Shown: one piece after another, positions 1-7,834 of the stretch
How positions within the stretch are numbered: the first letter of the stretch is position 1
Layout: every line of letters begins with the position of its first letter
From: Verrucomicrobiia bacterium
GTDB taxonomy: Bacteria > Verrucomicrobiota > Verrucomicrobiia > Limisphaerales > UBA9464
Assembly: GCA_019634635.1 (NCBI GenBank)
Contig: JAHCBB010000020.1
Span: forward strand, 1 to 64,000
Length of the DNA stretch: 64,000 nt
Reading direction: 5' to 3'
Notes under the pieces: generated by a model
Database searches by the model: none
Told to the model about the DNA's origin: nothing
What the model saw: only the letters and a program-made list of their open reading frames with translations
Program-made: the position numbers and the translations under genes

Positions 1-151
1 TCCCGCACGTCCGTGACTCCTTCCGCTGCGCGTGTTGAGGGGCTGCGGGGATCGTGGGGAGGCTCTGCCGCCTGGCACTTCCCGCGTTCCCGATCGCTTG
101 TGCACGAACGCAGCGGAATCGAAGTGGGTCGCGGTGGAACACGCCCCTACC
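1..151. repeat. Partial copy of interspersed inverted-repeat element (left end off window)
   Basis: This stretch is a diverged copy of the element seen complete at 7656-7820. The order of recognisable blocks is the same: a 'tccgtgact' block near the left, a G-rich centre, a 'cttcccgcg' block, then 'gcagcgga' and the terminal arm 'cggtggaacacgcccctacc' ending at 151. The left terminal arm lies outside the window. No protein is supported here. Confidence 0.7.
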
Positions 152-186
152 AAGGGAAGGCGAGATAATCGCACTCGCTGAGCGGA

Positions 187-903
187 TCATTCTCCCCTCG
201 TTCTTTGCCAGAAGCGGATGGCTCCCAGAGCGGCGACAGCCAGGGCGGCCAGGGCATAACCGCTGAAGGGACCGATGAGATTCGGGGTGTCGCGGAGGAA
301 TTCGTGGGCGAACCGGAACAGTCCGTAGGCGATGAGATAGAGATGGAACAGGTTCCCCGGGAACTGTCCCCGGCGCCGCAGAACCGCGAGCACCACCAGG
401 GCGGCAACGTTGAATCCGAATTCGACCGGAACCGCCGGCCAGCGGACGATGCCGTGCGCGTCCGGAAGCGTCCACCAGCGTGGGGAGTCGCACACCCGGC
501 CCGGGCAGCATCCGTTCAGCCAGCATCCGAGACGCCCCAACGCGAGGCCCAACGGCACGATCACGGCGAATCGGTCCCCGGTGGCGCCCGGGTATCCGAG
601 CCGCTGCTTGGCCAACTCCACCGCCGCATAGCCCCCGAGCAGCGCACCCAGCACCGACTTGCCCGCCGCCAGCCGCTGCCAGGCGTCGGGATGTCCCCAA
701 TCACGCCAGCCCTCGGCAATCAGATACATCCCCTTGGCCCCGACAAAGGCGCCCAGCAGGGCGGCCAGCCAGATCCAAAGCAGCCGGCGGTCGCGCCGCG
801 CCAGGCGGATCCAGAACACCAGGCTCACCGCAAGGCCGGCCAGGAGCAGCCCGCTGTAGTACGGCGGCTGGGATGCCGCCACGCCGGGGGCGGGCGGGCT
901 CAC
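187..903 (-). CDS. Lgt-like membrane transferase (prolipoprotein diacylglyceryl transferase family)
   Basis: A 238-residue polytopic membrane protein of the Lgt family, whose classical members move diacylglycerol from phosphatidylglycerol to lipoprotein cysteines. Visible family marks are GKSVLGALLGGY (about residue 80), GRLGCWLNGCCPGR (about 122-135), RWPAVPVEFGFN and a C-terminal FRFAHEFLRDTP, which keeps the R-x3-E pair. In the GR-x-GN-F-NGE-x-x-GR signature of canonical Lgt, the Asn and Glu positions are Cys here, a variant also known in Lgt paralogues. It overlaps the radical SAM gene by 4 nt (ATGA), so the two are probably translationally coupled. It could be a true Lgt, but the Cys substitutions and the context favour a specialised paralogue acting on a lipid or lipid-linked substrate; that is inference. 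Confidence 0.8.
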   Translation of the reverse strand: MSPPAPGVAASQPPYYSGLLLAGLAVSLVFWIRLARRDRRLLWIWLAALLGAFVGAKGMYLIAEGWRDWGHPDAWQRLAAGKSVLGALLGGYAAVELAKQRLGYPGATGDRFAVIVPLGLALGRLGCWLNGCCPGRVCDSPRWWTLPDAHGIVRWPAVPVEFGFNVAALVVLAVLRRRGQFPGNLFHLYLIAYGLFRFAHEFLRDTPNLIGPFSGYALAALAVAALGAIRFWQRTRGE

Positions 904-2282
904 GGCGCCGGACGGGTGTCGGGGAAGCCGGAATAGTACCGGCAGAACGAGTCGAGCCGTCCGTCCGGTCGGATCACATGAGTGCAGCAGCGGTCAATGC
1001 GGTCCTGATCCCAGGTCCAGGCGTCCATGAATGGCTTGACCAGGATGCGGAACGCCACGCTGGCCTTCAGTTCCAGCTGGTGCAACAGGGCGCCGAGCGG
1101 CTCGGTCTCACAGCCGCAGCGCACCAGATCCTCCAGGCGGTAGTTCAACTTGTCCTTCAGGAATCCCTGAAGTTCCGAGAAATTCAGGAACTCGCTCACC
1201 GAATGCACCCGGCCACCGAGGCGCAGCAGGTAGCCGATGGTGGCACAATTGGGATCCCCGCAGGGCAATGGCGTGAAGTCCTCGAATTGAAGCCGGTCCG
1301 CGCTCTGGTCCACGGCGGCGCGCAGCACATCCGCAACGTTGAGGCTCCGGGGAACACAGCCGGCGGGGGTTCCGGATGGCAGGCGGCCGCTCTGGAACAA
1401 GGGCTGGAAACTGATGCCGTGCACGTGCGGACGCTCCAATCCGAAAGCGATGGCCTCCCACAGGTGTCCGAGGTTTTCAGGCGTCACGGTGAAGGCGAGG
1501 GTGACCGGCAGGCCGATCCGCCCGCAGACCTCCAGCGCCTCCTCGCGGACGGACCTCAGATCTGCGCCGCGCAAACGCCGCTGACCGGCGGCCTGCACGC
1601 CGTCAAATTGGAGGTACAACTGCAGCCCCTTCCGCGCCGCGGCCCGTGCGAGGTGCGCGGCAAACTCCGGATCCTGCGCGAGCCGCACGCCGTTGGTGTT
1701 GATCAGGACAAAATCAATCCGGTCGTGTCCCTGGGCCCATTCGAGCAGCTCGAAGAACTGCGGATGCAGCGTCGGTTCGCCCCCGCTCAGTTGGAGGATC
1801 TCGATGCCTCCCTTCCGGGCGATCACGCCCTCGATGCGTCGCCGGAGGTCGGCCAACGGCACGGCGTCCACCGCCGGCCCGGCGCCAACCGGCGACGCCG
1901 CATAGCAGGTCGGGCAGGCCAGATTGCAGGAGTTCACGATCTCGATCAGCGCCAGGCAGGTGCTGAGCGACTCGAACGGTCCGTCCTGGCGTCCGGCGGC
2001 GTTGCGTCCGAGCGTCCCCCCGGCGTCGGACCCGCCGGCGGGGGTACAGCATCCCGTGGCGTCATTGCAGGCGTTTCCCCTGGCCATCCAGTAGAACCGG
2101 GCATCCGAGGCCAGCGTGGCCTCGAAGGCGCCATGCTGCGGACACGTCCGCCGCAAGACCACGCGTCCGGGAGCCACGCCCTCACGCCACACCTCGCCCG
2201 GCACGGCGTTGCGGCAAACTGGGCACCGGGTGGTCGTCCGCTTCAGCAGTTCCGTGCGCGGACGAAAGGCAAGGGTCGGCAT
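900..2282 (-). CDS. Radical SAM protein resembling tetraether lipid synthase (Tes/MJ0619-like)
   Basis: A 460-residue radical SAM enzyme. The N-terminus carries a zinc-knuckle/rubredoxin-like module: CPVC at 20-23, then TCPQHG with Cys47. More cysteines lie near 72-79, and the SAM-cluster motif is CNLACPTC (Cys119, Cys123, Cys126). A GGEP motif follows near 165. The C-terminal third has additional pairs (CGDPNC, CGC, and CC near the end) that could hold auxiliary Fe-S clusters. This arrangement is that of the MJ0619/Tes group, whose archaeal members join lipid tails by sp3 C-C coupling; the activity of this bacterial homologue is not established. It starts 19 nt after the small membrane protein gene and overlaps the Lgt-like gene by ATGA, which points to one operon and a membrane-linked substrate. 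Confidence 0.85.
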   Translation of the reverse strand: MPTLAFRPRTELLKRTTTRCPVCRNAVPGEVWREGVAPGRVVLRRTCPQHGAFEATLASDARFYWMARGNACNDATGCCTPAGGSDAGGTLGRNAAGRQDGPFESLSTCLALIEIVNSCNLACPTCYAASPVGAGPAVDAVPLADLRRRIEGVIARKGGIEILQLSGGEPTLHPQFFELLEWAQGHDRIDFVLINTNGVRLAQDPEFAAHLARAAARKGLQLYLQFDGVQAAGQRRLRGADLRSVREEALEVCGRIGLPVTLAFTVTPENLGHLWEAIAFGLERPHVHGISFQPLFQSGRLPSGTPAGCVPRSLNVADVLRAAVDQSADRLQFEDFTPLPCGDPNCATIGYLLRLGGRVHSVSEFLNFSELQGFLKDKLNYRLEDLVRCGCETEPLGALLHQLELKASVAFRILVKPFMDAWTWDQDRIDRCCTHVIRPDGRLDSFCRYYSGFPDTRPAP

Positions 2283-2301
2283 GGCGGCGCCGTTTCCAGG
2301 T

Positions 2302-2676
2302 TCAGTGGAAATTGAACCTGGGATTGCCGACGGCGCATCCCGCGGCCGCCACCGATTCGCTGGCGATCAAGCAGCAGCCGAAGAACAGGCCGGACCAGAG
2401 CACCCGGGTGCCGGCGGACCTGCCCACGCGGATCCCCAGCACAATGCCCGAGATGAGCGCGCCAACCGGGGCGATGAGCAACGCGCCCACGGCGGCGGCA
2501 TCGGCGTTGCCGGTGAGCCCGAGCAGCCCCGGCAGCAGAATCAGCCCCGTCGCCAGATACCAGGGCCACGGGGACCTCGCTGGAAGGCCCGGGTCCGGGG
2601 CTGGGGTTGGGGCTGGGGGCTGAGGCGAAGACGGCGGCAGCGGCGCAGGCTCGGGAGGTGTTCCGGTTGGATCCAT
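2302..2676 (-). CDS. Small Pro-rich membrane protein, first gene of the lipid-type operon
   Basis: About 124 residues if started at the ATG at 2676; the frame is open 16 codons further upstream. After a proline-rich N-terminus of about 34 residues there are three hydrophobic segments: WYLATGLILLPGLLGL, AVGALLIAPVGALISGIVLG and LWSGLFFGCCLIASESVAAA. I do not recognise the family. The stop is 19 nt from the radical SAM start on the same strand, so it is probably co-transcribed with the Tes-like and Lgt-like genes and may be an accessory membrane subunit. No catalytic motif is apparent. Confidence 0.65.
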   Translation of the reverse strand: MDPTGTPPEPAPLPPSSPQPPAPTPAPDPGLPARSPWPWYLATGLILLPGLLGLTGNADAAAVGALLIAPVGALISGIVLGIRVGRSAGTRVLWSGLFFGCCLIASESVAAAGCAVGNPRFNFH

Positions 2677-2802
2677 GGCGGCGCGAGATCGCCGGAGTCC
2701 ATCCGGAAACGGCGCCTCCAGCAACCGGGAACTCGCGCGCAGCGCGCCCCCGGTTCAGAATCCGGTTCCCCCAACGCCCGGCTGCAGGTAGAGTGCCGCC
2801 CG

Positions 2803-4029
2803 ATGGCGTTTACCAAGCTGGGGCTGGCGGCCCCGATTGTCGAAGGGGTCCGGGCCATGGGCTACACCGATCCCACGCCGATCCAATTGCGGGCGATTCC
2901 GTTGATTCTGGAGGGCCGCGATGTGATCGGGAGCGCCCAGACCGGCACCGGCAAGACCGCCGCGTTCGCGCTGCCGATCCTTTCCCGCCTGGGCGCCCAC
3001 GCCGCCGCCGGCCCGCGCGTGCTGGTGCTGGAGCCCACCCGGGAGCTCGCCGCCCAGGTGGAGACTTCGTTTCGGGACCTGTCGCGCTTCACCGACCTGC
3101 AGATCGGCCTGGTCTATGGCGGCGTCGGCTACGGGGCGCAGACCGATGACCTGCGCCGCGGCATTGATGTGCTGGTCGCCACCCCCGGGCGCCTGCTGGA
3201 CCACATGCAGCGGGGCGCCGCCCGGTTGGACCGCGTCGAGTACCTCGTCCTCGACGAGGCGGACCGCATGCTGGACATGGGGTTCCTCCCGGACGTGCGC
3301 CGGATCGTCGAGCGCGTCCCGAAAACCCGCCAGACCTGCCTGTTTTCAGCAACCGTCCCCCCGGATATCGCCTCGCTGATCCGCTGGGCCATGCGCGAGC
3401 CCGAGGTGGTGGAGATCGGTTCCCGCCGGTCCCCTGCGGAGACCGTCAAGCACGTCATCTACCCGGTCGAGGACGAGCAGAAGTCCGAGCTCCTCCTTTC
3501 CCTGCTCGACCAGATGAACTGGGATTCGGTGATCATCTTCTGCCGCACCCGGCATCGGGCCGACCGGATCGGCACCTTCCTGCGCAAGCACAACCATGCG
3601 GTCGCCATCCTGCACTCCGACCGCACCCAGCGGGAGCGCGAGGACGCCCTGAAAGGATTCCGGGACGGCCGCTTCGACGTGCTGGTCGCGACCGACATCG
3701 CCGCACGCGGACTCGACGTCGCCGATGTGAGCCATGTGATCAATTACGATGTCCCGACCCACCCCGAGGACTACGTGCATCGCATCGGCCGCACCGGCCG
3801 CGCCAATACCACCGGCGATGCCTTCACCCTCATGTGCGTCGCCGACCGCCGGCATGTCGCCGACATCGAACGGTTCATCGGACGCCGGATCGAGCAGACG
3901 ATGCTGGACGGCTTTGCCTACGAGAAATCCGTGCTCTTCACCGAGGCCGGCAAACCGCGGCCCACGAAAAAGGTGCTTGGGGTGTTCAACCGGAGCGGAC
4001 GCACATTCCGTCCCAAACGACGACGCTGA
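2803..4029 (+). CDS. DEAD-box ATP-dependent RNA helicase (RhlE-like)
   Basis: A 408-residue DEAD-box helicase with a minimal two-RecA core. In order: the Q motif (TPIQ), motif I AQTGTGKT (residues 45-52), PTRELA, TPGR, motif II LDEADRMLDMG, SAT, then C-terminal RGLDV and HRIGRTGR. It ends with a short basic tail (FRPKRRR) typical of small RhlE proteins that remodel ribosomal or messenger RNA. The reading frame is open far upstream, but homology to the family begins at the ATG at 2803, with a divergent neighbour before it, so that start was chosen. It converges on the secreted protein gene, with 48 bp between the stops. Confidence 0.93.
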   Translation: MAFTKLGLAAPIVEGVRAMGYTDPTPIQLRAIPLILEGRDVIGSAQTGTGKTAAFALPILSRLGAHAAAGPRVLVLEPTRELAAQVETSFRDLSRFTDLQIGLVYGGVGYGAQTDDLRRGIDVLVATPGRLLDHMQRGAARLDRVEYLVLDEADRMLDMGFLPDVRRIVERVPKTRQTCLFSATVPPDIASLIRWAMREPEVVEIGSRRSPAETVKHVIYPVEDEQKSELLLSLLDQMNWDSVIIFCRTRHRADRIGTFLRKHNHAVAILHSDRTQREREDALKGFRDGRFDVLVATDIAARGLDVADVSHVINYDVPTHPEDYVHRIGRTGRANTTGDAFTLMCVADRRHVADIERFIGRRIEQTMLDGFAYEKSVLFTEAGKPRPTKKVLGVFNRSGRTFRPKRRR

Positions 4030-4077
4030 AGGGTCCCGTTGCCGGTCCGACGTTTCCGCGGCCGGCCCATTCCCGGC

Positions 4078-5649
4078 CTACCCGTCGGGTCCCGACTCGA
4101 GAACGGCGGCGACTTCGCTCACGTACTCGCTCTCCGGAAACTGCGTGCGGACCTGCGCCAGAAACTCCCGGGCCCGACCCCAGTCTCCGGCCAGGGCGTA
4201 GCAGGCCGCCGCGGTCACCCCAAGATGCTCGAAGAGCGCGGGGCGATCCGAGGCCGGTTCCCAAGAGGACAGTTTTTCCAGACACCCCTGCAGCGCCATC
4301 CCGACCGCATCCACGCCGCCCGGTTCCGTGGTCTCGCGCAATCGGAGCGTCAGATCAAAGGCGCGTGCCCGGAGGTCATCCGGGGCCAGGCGCAGGGTGG
4401 TGTCCACCTGTTCCCGGGCCGTGGCGGTCCTTCCCTCCCGATACGCCACCTTGGCCAGGATCAATCGGACCGTTGCCGAATTGGTGCGTTGCAGGGTGGA
4501 CTCGAGGAACTGCGTCAATTCCTCCTCTCTCCCGGCTCCCCGCAACGCCGCTGCGCGGATCGCCCAAGCCTTTCGTCTCGTGGGTTGGAGTTCGAGGGCT
4601 CTCGCGGCGCTGACGGCCGCGGCGGCATGGTCCTCCAGCAGGACCAACTGGAGCGCCGCAACCGCCTCCCGGATGGCCGCCTCGCGCGCGAATTCCCGGG
4701 ACGATGCGGCGAGCGCCTCCAGGGACGCGATGCCCTCCACGACGTCGTGGCGGGAGACCTCAACGAGACTTCCTGATTCCAGGCCGGACTCCATCCGGGT
4801 GCACAACGCCAGCACCCAGGTCCGCAGCGCGAGGATCCGGAAGTCGTCGGGGGCCACCTGGCGGGCTTTGCGAAGATCCGGCAGCACGTAACCGCGCATC
4901 ACCGTCACGTCGAATCCCGGGGTGTCGCCGGCGATGTCCGTTTCCTCCCCGCCCAGCATGCCGAGCGAACGGAACCAGTGGAACAGCATGCGATCCACCC
5001 GCGCCTCCAGATTCTCCGGGGCGGATTCCACCGCCCGGTCCAAGGCCGCCCGCGCTTCCGGAATCGTTCTTCGGGCATCGGCCTGAAGCGCCTCGCGATG
5101 GGCCGGCGATGCCTCGCGGGGAATCGCCGCAGCTGCAAAGAGCGCCCGCTGGGTCAGCCAGCGCCCAAGCATTCGCTGGCAGAACGGATCCCCGGGCGCG
5201 CGGCTGGCCGCCAGGCGCAACAGTTGTTCGGCCTCGACGGCGTCCTCAGGGCTCACCACCCAACCCAGCCGGGCAAGCCGCTGCGGATCCTCGGGGTGAA
5301 TGGCGACCGCATCACGACACCGCCGGATCGCCCGTTGCCGGGATTCAGATGCCGGCGCCGTCAGTCCCGCCTTCGACTGCAGGTCGGCGATGCGGTCGAG
5401 GAGCATCGCATCCGCCTCGTCCCCGCGGAGCAACCCTTCCAGGCGGCGTGCCTCGGCGGCGGGATCGGTCACCGGATCCCAGGCGTCCAGTCCCTGCCGG
5501 TTGTCCAGGCCGAACTCGACCTCGATCTGGATTTCCGGCATCCGCAAGAGCGCACGCAGGCGCATCCCCGCCTCCCCGGGGGCGGCCGCACGCAATGCCG
5601 CGACACCCAGCAGACCCGCCAGGACGGCGAGGAGCAACCGGCAGACCAT
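4078..5649 (-). CDS. Secreted TPR-like helical repeat protein
   Basis: A 523-residue protein with a likely Sec signal (LLLAVLAGLLGVAALRAAA, residues 5-23) followed by an all-helical, Ala/Arg/Leu-rich body. Segments such as AVAIHPEDPQRLARLGWV, ALELQPTRRKAWAIRAAAL and TLRLAPDDLRARAFDL have the spacing of tetratricopeptide units, and the C-terminal part repeats this pattern. TPR proteins are protein-binding scaffolds; no partner or enzymatic motif is evident. It lies alone on the minus strand between the helicase and leuB, which is divergent from it with 155 bp between starts. Function unknown; probably an exported scaffold or accounting-type PVC protein. Confidence 0.72.
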   Translation of the reverse strand: MVCRLLLAVLAGLLGVAALRAAAPGEAGMRLRALLRMPEIQIEVEFGLDNRQGLDAWDPVTDPAAEARRLEGLLRGDEADAMLLDRIADLQSKAGLTAPASESRQRAIRRCRDAVAIHPEDPQRLARLGWVVSPEDAVEAEQLLRLAASRAPGDPFCQRMLGRWLTQRALFAAAAIPREASPAHREALQADARRTIPEARAALDRAVESAPENLEARVDRMLFHWFRSLGMLGGEETDIAGDTPGFDVTVMRGYVLPDLRKARQVAPDDFRILALRTWVLALCTRMESGLESGSLVEVSRHDVVEGIASLEALAASSREFAREAAIREAVAALQLVLLEDHAAAAVSAARALELQPTRRKAWAIRAAALRGAGREEELTQFLESTLQRTNSATVRLILAKVAYREGRTATAREQVDTTLRLAPDDLRARAFDLTLRLRETTEPGGVDAVGMALQGCLEKLSSWEPASDRPALFEHLGVTAAACYALAGDWGRAREFLAQVRTQFPESEYVSEVAAVLESGPDG

Positions 5650-5804
5650 GATTTGCGGCTACCAGAATCCGGACGGCCTGTCGAGCGGAGGGTCCAACCG
5701 CGCCCGCGGTGCAGTTGTCTGCGTTCACCGGGGTGCGACATGCGGGTGCCTGGAGAATCCGCTTTCATCAGCCGGGGGCCTTTTCCAACCTCCGCGTGCT
5801 GCAA

Positions 5805-6929
5805 ATGAGTTCCCCATCGTTGAGCATTGCCGCCCTGGCTGGGGATGGCATCGGGCCGGAGGTGATGCGCGAGGCGCTGAAGGTCCTTCGCGCCGCGGCC
5901 GGGCGGTTTCATCTGACCCTACAGGTCACCGAGGCGCCGGTGGGCTGGGCGGGCATTGACGCCGCCGGAGACGCGCTGCCGCCCGACACCCTCGGGCTGT
6001 GCCGCCGTTCCGACGCCATCCTGTTCGGCTCCGTGGGCCTTCCCGACCGGGATCCCACCGTGCCGAAGGAGCAACGGCCCGAGCGCGCGGCCCTGCTGCG
6101 GCTGCGCAAGGAGTTCCGCCTGTTTGCCAATCTTCGGCCCGTCCGGCTCCCCCGGGAGCTGGCCCATGCCTGTCCGCTGCGTCCGGAGCGTCAGGGCGAC
6201 GGCATTGACCTGCTGGTGGTGCGCGAGCTTACCGGGGGGCTGTACTTCGGTACCCCCAAGCACACGGAAGCGACCGGGACCGGCCAACGCGCCGTGGACA
6301 CCATGGTGTACACGACCCCTGAGATTGAGCGCATCGCCCGGGTGGCGTTTGCCACCGCCCGGCAACGGCGCCGCAAGGTCACGAGCATTGACAAGGCGAA
6401 CGTGCTCGAAAACGGCATCCTGTGGAGGGAGGTGGTGAGCCGCATCGCCGGGGAGTTTCCTGACGTCTGTCTCGAACACCTCTTCGTGGACAACGCGGCC
6501 ATGCAATTGATCCTGCGGCCGACGCAGTTTGACGTGATGCTGTGCGAGAACCTCTTCGGCGACATTCTTTCCGATGAGGCCGCGGCGCTTGCGGGATCGC
6601 TGGGCATGTTGCCCAGCGCCAGCCTGGGTGACACGAGCGGCGGACGCGTGTTCGGTCTCTACGAGCCGGCTGGCGGCACTGCGCCCGACATCGCCGGCCG
6701 CGACCTGGCGAATCCAATCGCCCAGGTCCTTTCCGCCGCACTGATGCTCCGGCACAGCTTCGGACTCGATCCTGCCGCCCGGGCGATCGAAGCCGCCGTC
6801 CAGCAGGTCATCGCCTCCGGACTGCGCACCGGCGACATCCACAATCCGGCAGATCCCGGTGCCCGGCGGGTAGGCACGCGCGAGATGGGTGATGCCATCG
6901 CGGCTGCGGTCGCGACCGGTGGCGTCTGA
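5805..6929 (+). CDS. leuB: 3-isopropylmalate dehydrogenase
   Basis: A 374-residue NAD-dependent 3-isopropylmalate dehydrogenase, the third step of leucine synthesis in the cytosol. Diagnostic sequences are AGDGIGPEV near the N-terminus, RELTGGLYFG, the catalytic DKANVLENG, the metal-binding Asp-rich FGDILSDEAA and YEPAGGTAPDIAG in the NAD site. The frame is open further upstream, but conserved sequence begins right after the ATG at 5805. No other leu genes are in the window, so it is a detached locus. The gene is followed at once by the tandem repeat region. Confidence 0.97.
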   Translation: MSSPSLSIAALAGDGIGPEVMREALKVLRAAAGRFHLTLQVTEAPVGWAGIDAAGDALPPDTLGLCRRSDAILFGSVGLPDRDPTVPKEQRPERAALLRLRKEFRLFANLRPVRLPRELAHACPLRPERQGDGIDLLVVRELTGGLYFGTPKHTEATGTGQRAVDTMVYTTPEIERIARVAFATARQRRRKVTSIDKANVLENGILWREVVSRIAGEFPDVCLEHLFVDNAAMQLILRPTQFDVMLCENLFGDILSDEAAALAGSLGMLPSASLGDTSGGRVFGLYEPAGGTAPDIAGRDLANPIAQVLSAALMLRHSFGLDPAARAIEAAVQQVIASGLRTGDIHNPADPGARRVGTREMGDAIAAAVATGGV

Positions 6930-6951
6930 GCCGGCACCGAAGGGTGCGCGC

Positions 6952-7795
6952 GGGGAGTCGCCACCAGGTTGGGTTGTCGTTTCGGGTACGGCGCGGCGGG
7001 AGCCTTGCCCCACCGGTGGCCCCGACCGAGGGGCAGGTCAATAGGTGTGGTAGGGACACGTTCCACCGAGTCCGTGACTTCTGCCGCCGGGCGTGTGGGG
7101 GACGTTGCGGGGAACGGGGGAAGCTCCAGCGGGGGGGCTTCCCGCGATCCCAGGAAGGTTCTTCCCGGGCGCAGCGGAGTTGAAGCGGAGCGACAGAGGG
7201 ACAGGTCATCGGTGCCCACCGCTGATGGGCGAACCTCCGGCGAGCCGTGCGTGCGGGGAGTCGCCACAAGGTTGGGTTGTCGTTTCGGGTACGGCGCGGC
7301 GGGAGCCTTGCCCCACCGGTGGCCCCGACAGAGGGGCAGGTCAATAGGTGTGGTAGGGACACGTTCCACCGAGTCCGTGACTTCTGCCGCCGGGCGTGTG
7401 GGGACGTTGCGGGGAACGGGGGAAGCTCCACCGGGGGGGGGCTTCCCGCGATCCCAGGAAGGTTCTTCCCGGGCGCAGCGGAGTTGAAGCGGAGCGAGAG
7501 AGGGACAGGCCATCGGTGGCCACCGCTGATGGGCGAACCTCCGGCGAGCCGTGCGCGCGGGGAGTCGCCGCCAGGTTGGGTTTCGGCTTCGCGTACGGCG
7601 CGGCGGGAGCCTTGCCCCACCGGTGGCCCCGACAGAGGGGCAGGTCAATAGGTGTGGTAGGGACACGTTCCACCGAGTCCGTGACTTCTGCCGCCGGGCG
7701 TGTGGGGGACGTTGCGGGGAACGGGGGAAGCTCCAGCGGGGGGGGCTTCCCGCGATCCCAGGAAGGTTCTTCCCGGGCGCAGCGGAGTTGAAGTG
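6952..7795. repeat. Tandem array of a ~303-bp GC-rich repeat, about 2.8 copies
   Basis: Three copies begin at about 6952, 7255 and 7559, marked by 'ggggagtcgcc', so the periods are 303 and 304 bp. Each unit has a block containing 'ttgccccaccggtggcccc', then the inverted-repeat element beginning 'ggtagggacacgttccaccg', then a spacer ending 'gaacctccggcgagccgtgc'. Differences between copies are few, so the expansion is recent or maintained. Long open frames on both strands are by-products of the repeat; the translated strings repeat with it and match nothing I recognise. I call no gene here. Confidence 0.9.
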
Positions 7796-7820
7796 GGTCG
7801 CGGTGGAACACGCCCCTACC
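7656..7820. repeat. Complete ~165-bp element with terminal inverted repeats (MITE/REP-like)
   Basis: The left end ggtagggacacgttccaccg and the right end cggtggaacacgcccctacc are imperfect inverted repeats (about 16 of 20 pair). The interior has its own inverted C/G blocks around 'ggggcttcccgcgatccc'. Within the tandem array the copies at 7049 and 7352 keep the left arm but continue into the repeat spacer instead of the right arm. The copy at 1-151 keeps the same right arm. This suggests a non-coding mobile or structured element around which the tandem array grew. No target duplication could be established by eye. Confidence 0.7.
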
Positions 7821-7834
7821 AATGGGTGGGGACC

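Noticed and set aside
480..2315. Plus-strand open frame of 611 codons over the Lgt-like and radical SAM genes
   Set aside because: Composed of Pro/Arg/Gly/Gln-rich low-information sequence opposite two genes with clear motifs; an antisense shadow.
6659..7822. Long minus-strand open frame of 387 codons across the repeat array
   Set aside because: Its protein repeats with the 303-bp unit, contains no known domain, and shares the segment with equally open frames on the other strand. It overlaps the end of leuB. It is a by-product of GC-rich tandem repeats.
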